DNA of 64,000 nucleotides from Marinicella rhabdoformis (GTDB taxonomy: Bacteria; Pseudomonadota; Gammaproteobacteria; Xanthomonadales; Marinicellaceae): positions 552,059 through 616,058 of the forward strand of contig NZ_VTFS01000003.1 of the NCBI RefSeq assembly GCF_009671245.1, in the 5' to 3' direction. Of this stretch, positions 54,125 to 63,865 are shown in pieces (position 1 is the stretch's first letter; the number at the start of each line of letters is the position of its first letter). A program made the translations under genes and the position numbers. Below the pieces are notes generated by a model that was given only the letters and a program-made list of their open reading frames with translations, searched no databases and was not told the origin of the DNA.

Positions 54125-55458
54125 TGGGGTGGTTTATAGAACTTATAGAAGAATTAATCTTTGGAGCAAAGCCACAATCACAAATCAATAAGCCAAATTT
54201 ACTTTTGCCTAATAGAAAGTTGGCTAAAGAACTTAAACATAAGAACAGCTCTGTTTTTATAGGAAAAGTAGGAAGGAAATCACTTTACGCAGACTCAAGT
54301 GATAGAGCCACAGTAATCGGGCCACCAGGCACTGGGAAAACAACATTTTTAATTAACCAAATCTTTAGATGGATAGAGACTCAAAACTCTTTTGTTTGCT
54401 TGGACATAAAGCCCGAAATATATGAGCTAACAGCAAATAAACTTAAACAAGCAGGATACAAATGCATAATCTACAACCCTACAAGTGCAAAACACAAATA
54501 TGATTTCATTGGTGATTTAAACACCCCTGAAACCATTGGAGAAATAGCTTCAGCATTTATAGGTGAAGAAAATGGCAGTCCCGTTTTCTCTGAAACAGCA
54601 AGAGATTTACTCGATGCTTTGATTCTTCATATCAAAGAACCAACTAAAAAAAATCCAAACCCTAAACCTTCACTATCTTGTATCTATGATTTCATAACAC
54701 AATTTGACTCCATGAAGTCATTACTTACTGAGCTAGGACATTCCAATAATTCAGAATGTCGATCAATTATCAGAACACTGAAAATCATGGGAGAGAATGA
54801 AAGATTTCTGGGCTCAGTCTTTGCCACCTTTGTTTCGAACATGAGATTTCTGAGGTATCAAACAATTCGAAATAGCTTGTCAACCGATGGCTTTTCTTTG
54901 GATGAATTACAGAATCAAAAAGTGGCATTGTTTCTACAATTTGAAGAAAGTCAGAAAGAAACAACCTCAAAACTTTTCAGCGTAATGGTAGGGCACATTT
55001 TACGGTATTTAATTGTTAATTATTCTAACCGTCCACCTGTTTTATTGTTATTAGATGAAATCGGGAATGCCGGTGTAATCAACGACCTCACAGGAAAACT
55101 TAATACCATCAGAAGCCGAAATATCCCAACCTGGATGTATTGGCAGTCCACGGAGCAAATGCAGAAATATGGCCGGAAATCCAATGAAGGAGCAAACATC
55201 ATATTAGGGGCTTGCGATTTCCAAATGGTTTTCCGATTGAATGATAATGCAACAGCAAAATATTTCTCTCAGAGAGTTGGAACCCAAAGAGTACAGCACA
55301 GGAATGTTGGAAATCAATCGACAACAACCTCAAGCACCATTGAACCTATCATAGAACCTCACGAACTGATGGAGTTAGATACGAACCAAGTTTTATGCAC
55401 ATATAAAACTCACAAATGGATAGGTCAGGCCACCCCCTTTTACAAAGAAAAGTATTAA
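54124..55458 (+). CDS. VirD4/TraD-like conjugative coupling ATPase
   Basis: A 444-residue P-loop ATPase of the type IV coupling-protein family. Walker A GPPGTGKTTFLINQ (about 66-79), CLDIKPEIYELTANKLKQAGY, Walker B LLLLDEIGN (about 305-313), TWMYWQSTEQMQKYG and a C-terminal EPIIEPHELMELDTNQVL region. It has no N-terminal membrane helices, as in the short coupling proteins of mobilizable islands. Coupled to the integrase-fold gene. No relaxase was found between here and the edge. Confidence 0.85.
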   Translation: MGWFIELIEELIFGAKPQSQINKPNLLLPNRKLAKELKHKNSSVFIGKVGRKSLYADSSDRATVIGPPGTGKTTFLINQIFRWIETQNSFVCLDIKPEIYELTANKLKQAGYKCIIYNPTSAKHKYDFIGDLNTPETIGEIASAFIGEENGSPVFSETARDLLDALILHIKEPTKKNPNPKPSLSCIYDFITQFDSMKSLLTELGHSNNSECRSIIRTLKIMGENERFLGSVFATFVSNMRFLRYQTIRNSLSTDGFSLDELQNQKVALFLQFEESQKETTSKLFSVMVGHILRYLIVNYSNRPPVLLLLDEIGNAGVINDLTGKLNTIRSRNIPTWMYWQSTEQMQKYGRKSNEGANIILGACDFQMVFRLNDNATAKYFSQRVGTQRVQHRNVGNQSTTTSSTIEPIIEPHELMELDTNQVLCTYKTHKWIGQATPFYKEKY

Positions 55459-55501
55459 ACCAAAAATTTAAAATTATTAACGCATCTTAACGGAGAATCA
55501 C

Positions 55502-55774
55502 ATGAAAGAAAAAATATTAGAGCTACCAAACAACAGAGAAGAAATTGTAATTATCGTCAGAAAACTAGGCGTTTCGATAATTGGATATTGGGAAATTGCA
55601 ATTGAAAAAGAAGACATAGTTGAATATCTAAATTCTTATAATTCATCGCCATTTGTTGGCTTTATGGAAGTTGGTGACAAAGTTATCCTATCCCACAAAG
55701 ATGGGAAGATAACTTTTACTAGAGCCGAGGCTTCTGCAATTATTAATTTAATTCGTGAAAGCTATTCAATTTAA
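55502..55774 (+). CDS. Small island protein of unknown function
   Basis: A 90-residue acidic protein (MKEKILELPNNREEIVIIVR, DGKITFTRAEASAIINLIRE). Spaced 43 bases from the VirD4-like gene with AACGGAGAA before the ATG, and followed by a hairpin. No family recognised. Confidence 0.6.
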   Translation: MKEKILELPNNREEIVIIVRKLGVSIIGYWEIAIEKEDIVEYLNSYNSSPFVGFMEVGDKVILSHKDGKITFTRAEASAIINLIRESYSI

Positions 55775-55789
55775 TTGGTTCAATTAAGT

Positions 55790-55815
55790 TTCTCCACAAC
55801 GCTTGTTGTGGAGAA
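55790..55815 (+). terminator. Hairpin ending the transfer gene run
   Basis: TTCTCCACAAC (55790-55800) pairs with GTTGTGGAGAA (55805-55815), loop GCTT. No run of T follows, so rho-dependent or partial termination is possible. The rest of 55816-56099 is AT-rich and holds nothing I recognise. Confidence 0.5.
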
Positions 55816-56099
55816 TCCACATTAAATTAGGGATATTTTATTTCACAAGCTAATAAGCTAAAAACTATACATTATAAGAAATACTTGCTCGACATAACCA
55901 ATGGCTTGATAATATTAAAGAAGGTCAAATCCTTTGGTTTCTGTACGAATGCCCCCGAACTGGTCATATAAATCAGGCTAACCATATGGTTAAAAACTCA
56001 GGTTGAGAATAAAATAAAAAAAGGTACCTACTCTTTAATTTTGTTAATATATGTACTCAGTAATAAGTAGCTATTGTTTATTTAACGACAAGGATCAAT

Positions 56100-56624
56100 A
56101 TGAAACCAAAGCTTAAAATTAAAATTGTAATATTTAGTATCTTGATTTCTGTCTTTCAGTTTCCTGCTCATGCAGCACAACACAATGTGACCATCAGCCT
56201 TTCAGGTAATGGATCTGGGGTTGTAACGAGTAATCCACTTGGAGTTAATTGTGGTGACGAATGTAGTTATTCATTTGACGAAGGTGAAGCAGTAATTTTA
56301 ATACCCACAAGATCTGATGACTCTGAATTTATAGGTTGGCTAGGGGATGATGATTGTTTAGATGGAATTATTACTGTATTAACTGACCTAAATTGTCAGG
56401 CTATTTTTGATATATGGGTCACTAATAGATTTAGCATTATAAAAAGCACTGGGTCAGGAGGATTACAGGATGTATCGACTGTAGATCAAAGGTTTGCTTT
56501 GCAGGCATTAGTGGGTCAGAATAACATAAGTGTTAATCATGGCGGCAGGTATGAAATACAAGGCGGCTTACTTGGCACAAATAAGAGTGATTATATTTTT
56601 AGTGATGGGTTTGAAGAGAACTAA
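56100..56624 (+). CDS. Secreted protein with InlB-like beta repeat and IFSDGFE tag
   Basis: A 174-residue protein with signal peptide (about 1-25, ending AHAAQ). The N-terminal region (VTISLSGNGSGVVTSNPLGVNCGDECSYSFDEGEAVILIPT, in pieces) matches the 'bacterial repeat' of secreted proteins with two cysteines, followed by FIGWLGDDDC. It ends DYIFSDGFEEN, the tag seen on two proteins outside the island. AAGGATC before the ATG. Paired with the next secreted gene. Confidence 0.78.
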   Translation: MKPKLKIKIVIFSILISVFQFPAHAAQHNVTISLSGNGSGVVTSNPLGVNCGDECSYSFDEGEAVILIPTRSDDSEFIGWLGDDDCLDGIITVLTDLNCQAIFDIWVTNRFSIIKSTGSGGLQDVSTVDQRFALQALVGQNNISVNHGGRYEIQGGLLGTNKSDYIFSDGFEEN

Positions 56625-56638
56625 TACAGGGGTTATCA

Positions 56639-57631
56639 ATGATGAATACAATAAGATTAATGACAGTTCTTTTATTATTAATGTCAAGTGCAACAAGCTT
56701 TAGCTTGCCTGGCTCATATCAGTTCACGTATCAAGGTAAGCTGTTTGATGGCGGTACACCTGCTAATGGTCTATATGACTTTGAGTTTACACTTTATGAC
56801 TCAGCGGTTAATGGTTCTATTTTAGCCATACAAACCATGGATGACATACAAGTAGTAGATGGCATTTTCTCTACTCAAATTGATTTCACTGATATACCTG
56901 ATCTTTTTGAAATCACGCAAGTCTGGATAGAAGCACGTGTTGGTGAACCGGATACTGCTCTTACACTGATGGAGCCAAGAACAGAAGTTAAAGCCACTGC
57001 ACAGGCCTTTTATTCTTCTACTGCAGAACTGGCCTTAACAGTAAACGAATCATCTATAACTTCACTTGAAATAGAAGATGGGAGCATTCAGGCTGATGAT
57101 ATTAACACAGCAGAAATTCAGCAACGGTTATCAGGTGCTTGCGGTCAAGGTTATGTAATGACTTCAGTAAATGAGGATGGAAGTGTGCAGTGTAGTAGGC
57201 AACAAATCACAACTGACAATGGAACTGGGTCATCTCCTGTTTGTTTTAATGAGTCTGGAGAGCTCTTTCCTTGCTCGGTCGATTATCTAATTCCAAATAA
57301 TGCAACACTTATTGGTACCTGGACAGGTCAAAAAATTTATGATCGTAACTCTTCAGGCAGTTGTTTTGACGATGAAGTAACACTGCAAATCATACCTTAC
57401 ATTTCTTCTGGCCCACAGCTAAAATCTCTAACTACGAGAAGGGCAGGCGGGCCCTTTGATATAGATGAATTAACTAATGAATATATTCAAGCAGGATTCA
57501 TTACCGCTGAGTATGAACCATATGGAATTGCAACAATATATACAATTTCATTTAACTCATTAGGTGAAGCTTCAGGTGACTGGTCGGATCCCTCGTGTTT
57601 TGGGACATGGTCATTTGCGAAAAATCCCTAA
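56639..57631 (+). CDS. Secreted protein of the FTYQGKL type
   Basis: A 330-residue protein with a signal peptide (about 1-21). SYQFTYQGKLFDGGTPANGLYDFEFTLYD in pieces is a beta-sandwich start common in tail-fibre-like or surface proteins of marine bacteria. The middle holds SSITSLEIEDGSIQADDINTAEI, a phrase typical of 'endosialidase-like' collagen-type surface proteins. Unlike its neighbour it lacks the IFSDGFE end. Function unknown. Confidence 0.7.
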   Translation: MMNTIRLMTVLLLLMSSATSFSLPGSYQFTYQGKLFDGGTPANGLYDFEFTLYDSAVNGSILAIQTMDDIQVVDGIFSTQIDFTDIPDLFEITQVWIEARVGEPDTALTLMEPRTEVKATAQAFYSSTAELALTVNESSITSLEIEDGSIQADDINTAEIQQRLSGACGQGYVMTSVNEDGSVQCSRQQITTDNGTGSSPVCFNESGELFPCSVDYLIPNNATLIGTWTGQKIYDRNSSGSCFDDEVTLQIIPYISSGPQLKSLTTRRAGGPFDIDELTNEYIQAGFITAEYEPYGIATIYTISFNSLGEASGDWSDPSCFGTWSFAKNP

Positions 57632-57639
57632 ATCGTGAA

Positions 57640-57715
57640 TTAGTAACACCTGAGAAATGTAGACACTTTTATGGTAAAAATAGTAACTTAAACATAATGA
57701 GGTAAAACCATGGAA
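57640..57715. mobile_element. Possible IS remnant
   Basis: ACACCTGAGAAATGTAGACAC followed by an AT-rich leader with AGGTAAAACCATGG and a start codon reads like the left end and transposase start of an IS3-type element; the frame stops after about ten codons. Very short, so only a suggestion. Confidence 0.25.
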
Positions 57716-58198
57716 TCACATATCGCCATTTTGTGCCATTGAATAAGTGTCGTTTGGACAAACTATGAAATGATCCAAAACCCTAACATCAATCACCTCC
57801 AAAATTTCTTTCAACTTTTTAGTTAATAATCTGTCTGATTCACTTGGTGTTAAATCACCACTTGGATGATTGTGAGATAAAATTATAGCCGCAGCATTGT
57901 ATTCAATGGCTTTTTGAATTATCACTCGAGGATGAATGTGCGATTGATTGACAGTTCCTTGAAACATTTTATCAAACGCTATAACTCTATGTTTATTATC
58001 TAAAAATAAAACACAAAAAATTTCATTGGGATTATTTCTGAAATTCAGTATCAAAAATTTTTTGACGACATCTGGCGAGGTGAAATAGACGTTATCTTTT
58101 TCTCTAATTGAAGACTCGATTATTTTTAATGCAGCTTCAACAACCGCATCATTGTTGTATTGCTTGTTTAATTCTTTCACAAACTCCTGTTTATTCAT
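57716..58198 (-). CDS. RadC-like JAB-domain protein
   Basis: A 160-residue protein made of the RadC/JAB (MPN+) domain. The metal motif HNHPSGDLTPSESD (H-x-H-x10-D) is intact. It lacks the helix-hairpin-helix N-terminus of chromosomal RadC, as usual for the short forms carried by mobile elements, where they sit near replication, transfer or anti-restriction genes. Opposite orientation to the RM gene. Confidence 0.88.
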   Translation of the reverse strand: MNKQEFVKELNKQYNNDAVVEAALKIIESSIREKDNVYFTSPDVVKKFLILNFRNNPNEIFCVLFLDNKHRVIAFDKMFQGTVNQSHIHPRVIIQKAIEYNAAAIILSHNHPSGDLTPSESDRLLTKKLKEILEVIDVRVLDHFIVCPNDTYSMAQNGDM

Positions 58199-58493
58199 AT
58201 TTACTCTCTAAATTGGTTAAAGGGTTGTTCAATGCACTTAAAAAGTGCGCTTCGTTAACCCTGCCCATTGGCGAAAGTAACGGGGGGAGCATGGAAATAA
58301 ATATTTTCAAAATCATATCGACTTTTCCAAAGTCCAGACATATTATTTTTAAAATAATTATTGAAATGAGATGGGGCAGACTACCCCTAACGAGGTTCAA
58401 GAAACTCATTTATTTATTTATAAGGATTCAATAATTCCAATTTATACAACAATGGAATAATATAGATTAAAGTAATTTAAAAAACGAAAAAAG
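58199..58493. other. Gap between the divergent JAB and RM genes
   Basis: About 295 bases without a gene. It holds GCACTT-AAA-AAGTGC, a small hairpin near 58232, and an AT-rich stretch before the RM gene in which a promoter for both divergent genes is expected; I cannot point to one convincingly. Confidence 0.5.
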
Positions 58494-61400
58494 ATGGAAT
58501 CTTCTGCATTATCTAAAATACTTGATCAATACCGCAATCAAAGTAAAACAGAAAGAGAAAAGGGCACTTATTTTGAAGAATTAATAATAACTTTCTTTAA
58601 ATATGAAGCCTCTTATAAAGACCTATATAGTGATGTTTGGACATATAAAGAGTGGGCTCATGAGCAAGGTATCTCAGCAACAGATACCGGCATTGACTTA
58701 GTTGCAAAAACCCATGGAACTAACGAGTATCATGCCATTCAATGCAAGCTATATTCAGAAGATGTCAAAATATACAAAAAGCACATAGACAGCTTTTTTA
58801 CAGCATCAGGACAAAAGCCTTTTACTCATAGAATAATTGTCGCCAGTACCAACAACTGGTCTGATAATGCTGAACAAGCATTGGTTAACCAACAACCTGC
58901 TGTAACCAAAATCGACCTGCAAACCCTTGAAAACAGCCAAATTGACTGGTCAAAATACCAGCCAAACCAAGCACCCATTTTATTAACAGAAAGAAGTGAA
59001 AGAAAATTAAGACCACACCAACAAAGGGCATTTGACGATGTGGTTACAAGGTTTCAAACGGCAGATCGTGGCAAATTAATCATGGCCTGTGGTACCGGTA
59101 AAACCTATACCAGTCTCAAGCTTGCCGAAAAACTTGGAGGTAAAGGCAAGAAAGTATTGTTCCTAGTTCCAAGTCTTTCTTTGTTATCACAAACTTTAAC
59201 TGAATGGACCCAATTCAGTGAAACTCCACTTCATAGCTTTGCAGTTTGTTCTGATCACGATGTTGGAAAGAAACGAAAAAAAGATGAAGACATTGTGCAA
59301 ATGTTTGACCATGAGTTGCAATACCCGGCGACTACCGATGCCGCAAAATTAGCAAAAGAAATGAAACTCAGAGAAGACGATGAACACATGAGCGTTGTCT
59401 TTTCGACTTATCACTCAATTGACGTTATCAGTAAGGCTCAACATGACCATAACTTAGGTGAGTTTGCCTTAATCATATGTGATGAAGCCCACCGCACAAC
59501 AGGTGCCACATTTGAGGATAAAAGTGAAAGTAACTTTGTAAAAGTACACAACAAAGACTTCATCAAATCAAAAAAACGACTTTATATGACTGCAACCCCT
59601 CGAATCTATGGGGAAGGGGCAAAAGCCACAGCAGAAAACGAAGGAACAGAACTTTGCTCTATGGATGACGTTGCTTTATTTGGTAAACAATTCCATGTCA
59701 TAACATTCTCAGAAGCCGTTCACCTTGGCTTACTCACAGACTATAAAGTGATCGTTCTGACTGTCGATGAAGGACATGTCAGCAGAAGAATTCAAAGCTT
59801 GCTGTCTGATGAAAACAACACATTAAAAGTTGATGATGCAGCCAAAATCATTGGCTGTTGGAAAGCCCTAAGTAAACAAGGGGCTGAACAAGACCTTGAA
59901 AGCGACATTGAACCCATGAAACGTGCAGTCGCCTTTTGCCAAGTGATTGAACAAACCTATAAAGGGAAAACACATAAAGTCAGTTCAAAACAAATATCCG
60001 GCATGTTTCAGGAAGTGGTAGAAGCCTACCAAGAGCAAGAAGACAATGACAACTTCCTCCACTGTGAATCAGAACATGTTGATGGCAGCATGAATGCCAG
60101 TGAGAAAGAAGCAAAGCTTAACTGGCTAAAAGCCGAACCACCTGAAGACACATGTCGAATTTTAAGTAATGTACGCTGCCTGTCAGAAGGCGTTGACGTA
60201 CCCGCATTAGATGCTGTGCTTTTCCTAACGCCAAGAAACTCTCAAGTTGATGTTGTTCAATCGGTCGGTCGTGTTATGCGAAATGCACCAGGTAAAAAAT
60301 CAGGGTATGTCATTCTTCCCGTTGTAATCCCCGCCGGAATGTCACCATCTGATGCACTCAATGACAATAAAGTTTATAGGGTCGTATGGGAGGTCTTACA
60401 AGCACTCAGATCACATGACGACAAGTTTAACGCCATGATTAACAAAATGGATCTGATGGAACAAAGACCCTCAAAAATGGAAGTGGTGGCCATAACCGAT
60501 AAAGCAGTAAAACCATCAAAATCTCCTGGGAAGAAGAACACCGGCAAAGGAAGTCACTCCATTGGCTCTCCTGATGACTCCAAACCACCTGAACAAATTC
60601 CACTGAAGATTGAAGTAGGGGAGATTGAAAAAGCCCTCTACGCAAAAGTGGTAAAAAAATGTGGTAACAGAATGCACTGGGAAGAATGGGCCAATGACAT
60701 TGCCAAAATTGCCAGAACCCACATCACCCGAATCAACACCATCGTTAACGATGCTGAAAACAATCCATCAGAAGCCAAAGCCTTCCATGAATTCGCAGCA
60801 GAACTCAGAGATGACCTCAATGACAGCATCACCGATGAAGAAGTGGTGGAAATGTTGGCCCAACACCTAATCACCAAGCCGGTATTTGATGCACTGTTCA
60901 AGGACTACAGCTTTGCCAGTCACAACCCAGTCTCCAAAGCCATGCAAAATGTTTTGGATAAGCTCAATGAACACCATTTAGAAAAAGAAGCTGATACCTT
61001 AAAACAGTTTTACTACAGTGTTCAGATGCGGGCAGAAGGCATTGACAATGCGGCAGGAAAGCAAAAAATCGTGGTAGAGCTGTACGACAAGTTCTTCCGA
61101 AATGCCTTCCCTCGTATGACTGAAAGGCTGGGTATTGTTTATACACCAGTAGAAGTGGTCGATTTCATCATCCACAGCATCAACGATCTATTAAAACAAG
61201 AATTCAATCAATCCCTGGGCAGCCCTGATGTTCATATCATCGATCCATTTACCGGAACTGGCACATTCATCACCCGTTTACTTCAAAGTGGCCTAATTAG
61301 CAAAGAACAGCTGGCACATAAATATAAAAACGAAATCCATGCCAATGAAATTGTCTTACTCGCATACTACATTGCTGCAATCAACATTGAAGCGGTGTAC

Positions 61401-63410
61401 CACGGCATTATGCAAGCTGACTATCAACCATTTGAAGGCATCTGTCTAACCGACACCTTCCAAATGTACGAAAGCAAGGATGAATTAAGCATCCTTTTAC
61501 CCATCAACAGCAAAAGAAGAAAAAGGCAAGTTGAACTGGACATCAAGGTCATTATGGGTAACCCACCCTATTCAGCCGGTCAAAAATCTGCCAATGACAA
61601 CAATGCCAATATCGCATATAAAGTACTTGATAATAGCATTCAAAATACATATGCCGCTCATTCAACTGCCACCAATAAAAATGCCCTGTATGACTCTTAC
61701 ATCAGAGCCATCCGCTGGGCATCCAATCAACTCAAACAGTCTGGTGCTGGCATCATCGGCTTTGTAACCAATGCAGGATTTTTAGAAGCCAACACCGGTG
61801 ACGGCATCAGAAAATGTCTGGCCGAAGAATTCAACAGCATTTATGTATTTCACCTGAGAGGCAATGCAAGAACATCAGGAGAGCAACGTCGCAAAGAAAA
61901 AGACAATGTTTTTGGCCAAGGAACAAGAACACCCATTGCCATAACCTTCCTGATCAAAAACCCAGAAAGTAAACAGTCAGGTCAAATTTATTGGCATGAC
62001 ATCGGTGACTACCACACCCAAAATGAAAAACTTGGCATCATTGGAAACTTCAAAAGCATCAGCGGTATTTCAACAGCTGATAAGTGGGAATCCATCACGC
62101 CTGATAAATATGGAGATTGGGTGAACCAAAGGGATGACAGTTTTTATGATCACATTCAGTTAGGCAATAAATCCAACAAGATTGATATTACTCTTTTCGA
62201 TTTGTATTCAAATGGTTTGAAAACTAATGCAGATGACTGGCTCTATAACTTCAACCTATCAATGTTAAAAAGCAACATAAGCAATTTTATTAATACATAT
62301 AACAGCGATGTATATGAATACCAAAGAAGTGATAAATCAATAGAATTTATGGAAGTGGTTACAACTGACCCTAAATTAATAAAGTGGCACAGTGGAATAG
62401 TTCCAAAAGCCAAGGTTGGTAAAACTGCAGTATTTAATCCAGAATTAATACGTAAATCTTTGTATAGACCTTTCACTGCAGCTTGGGTATACAATGATTC
62501 CATGATAATTCAAAGGATGGCATTAATGCCCAAAATCTTCCCAAGACCAGACAGTGAGAATTTGGTTATTGGTTTAACAGGAAGAGGTTCAACTAAAGAG
62601 TTTTCATGTTTGGTTACGGACCATGTGCCTGATTTAGAGTATATTTCTAAAAGTCAGTGTTTCCCACTTTACCATTATCAAGAAACTCAAGACCTCTCTG
62701 ATTCTGACAAATTGGTTGGCCAAGGAAATGAAACATCAAGTGAACTATCATATGAAAGAAAAGATGCCATAACCGATGAAGGCTTGGCTCATTTCAAAAC
62801 AGCCTACCCAGGTGAAACTATATCTAAAGAAGACATTTTTTACTATATTTATGGGTTATTGCATTCGCCGGATTACCGGTCACGATTTGAACAAAACTTA
62901 TCAAAAGAGTTGCCAAGGATTCCAAGGGTTAAATCTACTGCTGATTTCTGGGCGTTCAGTCAGGCAGGACGTGACTTGGCCAAGTGGCATCTAGATTATG
63001 AATCAGCACCTCGATATGCCGTCAAGTTAGATCTGGGCAACAAGAAAACCAAAGACCTTAAAGCGGAACACTATTACGTTACTAAAATGAAATTTGGTAA
63101 AGTCAGGAATGATGAAAACAAATTGATTCCAGATAAATCCACTATCATCTACAACAACCACATCAAAATTGAAGGGATTCCCTTAGATGCTTATGACTAT
63201 GTGGTAAACGGTAAATCAGCCATTGAATGGGTCATAGATCGCCAAGGCGTTAAAACTGATAAAAAATCAGGTATCACCAACGATGCAAACGACTGGGCTA
63301 TAGAAACAATGGGCAATGCCAGATACCCATTAGACCTTCTTCAAAGAGTGATTACAGTAAGTCTTGAAACCAATAAAATCGTTAACTCATTACCTAAGCT
63401 ATATATATGA
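58494..63410 (+). CDS. Single-chain Type ISP restriction-modification enzyme
   Basis: A 1638-residue enzyme. It combines an Mrr-like PD-(D/E)XK nuclease at the N-terminus (GIDLVAK, Asp68, and QCK, Lys85), an SF2 translocase (Walker A MACGTGKT about 197-204, DEAH about 330, TATPR, QSVGRVMR near 590), a gamma-class adenine methyltransferase (IDPFTGTGTF near 917, NPPY near 1022) and a C-terminal target-recognition region (about 1200-1638). This is the layout of LlaGI/LlaBIII Type ISP enzymes (about 1570 residues), so restriction and modification lie in one chain. All catalytic motifs look intact. Not adjacent to any separate methylase or specificity gene. Confidence 0.95.
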   Translation: MESSALSKILDQYRNQSKTEREKGTYFEELIITFFKYEASYKDLYSDVWTYKEWAHEQGISATDTGIDLVAKTHGTNEYHAIQCKLYSEDVKIYKKHIDSFFTASGQKPFTHRIIVASTNNWSDNAEQALVNQQPAVTKIDLQTLENSQIDWSKYQPNQAPILLTERSERKLRPHQQRAFDDVVTRFQTADRGKLIMACGTGKTYTSLKLAEKLGGKGKKVLFLVPSLSLLSQTLTEWTQFSETPLHSFAVCSDHDVGKKRKKDEDIVQMFDHELQYPATTDAAKLAKEMKLREDDEHMSVVFSTYHSIDVISKAQHDHNLGEFALIICDEAHRTTGATFEDKSESNFVKVHNKDFIKSKKRLYMTATPRIYGEGAKATAENEGTELCSMDDVALFGKQFHVITFSEAVHLGLLTDYKVIVLTVDEGHVSRRIQSLLSDENNTLKVDDAAKIIGCWKALSKQGAEQDLESDIEPMKRAVAFCQVIEQTYKGKTHKVSSKQISGMFQEVVEAYQEQEDNDNFLHCESEHVDGSMNASEKEAKLNWLKAEPPEDTCRILSNVRCLSEGVDVPALDAVLFLTPRNSQVDVVQSVGRVMRNAPGKKSGYVILPVVIPAGMSPSDALNDNKVYRVVWEVLQALRSHDDKFNAMINKMDLMEQRPSKMEVVAITDKAVKPSKSPGKKNTGKGSHSIGSPDDSKPPEQIPLKIEVGEIEKALYAKVVKKCGNRMHWEEWANDIAKIARTHITRINTIVNDAENNPSEAKAFHEFAAELRDDLNDSITDEEVVEMLAQHLITKPVFDALFKDYSFASHNPVSKAMQNVLDKLNEHHLEKEADTLKQFYYSVQMRAEGIDNAAGKQKIVVELYDKFFRNAFPRMTERLGIVYTPVEVVDFIIHSINDLLKQEFNQSLGSPDVHIIDPFTGTGTFITRLLQSGLISKEQLAHKYKNEIHANEIVLLAYYIAAINIEAVYHGIMQADYQPFEGICLTDTFQMYESKDELSILLPINSKRRKRQVELDIKVIMGNPPYSAGQKSANDNNANIAYKVLDNSIQNTYAAHSTATNKNALYDSYIRAIRWASNQLKQSGAGIIGFVTNAGFLEANTGDGIRKCLAEEFNSIYVFHLRGNARTSGEQRRKEKDNVFGQGTRTPIAITFLIKNPESKQSGQIYWHDIGDYHTQNEKLGIIGNFKSISGISTADKWESITPDKYGDWVNQRDDSFYDHIQLGNKSNKIDITLFDLYSNGLKTNADDWLYNFNLSMLKSNISNFINTYNSDVYEYQRSDKSIEFMEVVTTDPKLIKWHSGIVPKAKVGKTAVFNPELIRKSLYRPFTAAWVYNDSMIIQRMALMPKIFPRPDSENLVIGLTGRGSTKEFSCLVTDHVPDLEYISKSQCFPLYHYQETQDLSDSDKLVGQGNETSSELSYERKDAITDEGLAHFKTAYPGETISKEDIFYYIYGLLHSPDYRSRFEQNLSKELPRIPRVKSTADFWAFSQAGRDLAKWHLDYESAPRYAVKLDLGNKKTKDLKAEHYYVTKMKFGKVRNDENKLIPDKSTIIYNNHIKIEGIPLDAYDYVVNGKSAIEWVIDRQGVKTDKKSGITNDANDWAIETMGNARYPLDLLQRVITVSLETNKIVNSLPKLYI

Positions 63411-63518
63411 AAAGACATGCATAGTATTAGGCAATAAATAATATCTTAATTATTACTACTTGAAATATACACTTTGGACATCAGCCATTATTATGTGAGG
63501 TGTTTTTTTGCATCACTC

Positions 63519-63865
63519 TTAATCATCATCGTCATCACTAACCTTTCTTAAAGATTTGTTGATGTCATTTTCAGGCTGTTTAACACCAATAATATGAGCT
63601 GATGGATTAAATGTTAGGGTGTCAGATAATTTTTTAAACAACTCTTTATACTCTGGATCTTCATAGGCGATTTGATGTAATTTTCTATATCCTATTAATG
63701 ACTCAGATAATGTTGCTTTATATTCATAATCCGCTGCTAATTTTATATATCGTGTTTTCGTTTTTAGGGTTGTAACAAACAAAGTTGTTAATGCACCAAC
63801 TCCTGTAGAAACTAAAAAGAAGTTACGAATATGTTCCCAAAGGCTGTTGGGAGTTGATATTGTAA
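63519..63865 (-). pseudogene. Membrane-protein gene truncated by the IS insertion
   Basis: The frame ends at 63519 with KSLRKVSDDDDD and can be followed back past the usual start candidate (TTG at 63782) through ALTTLF, STGVGA and EHIRNFFLV to SLWEHIRN, where it runs into the IS at about 63866. The upstream part is gone, so the gene has lost its start. What remains has one membrane helix followed by a helical tail. It may have been part of the defence locus behind the RM gene. Confidence 0.65.
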
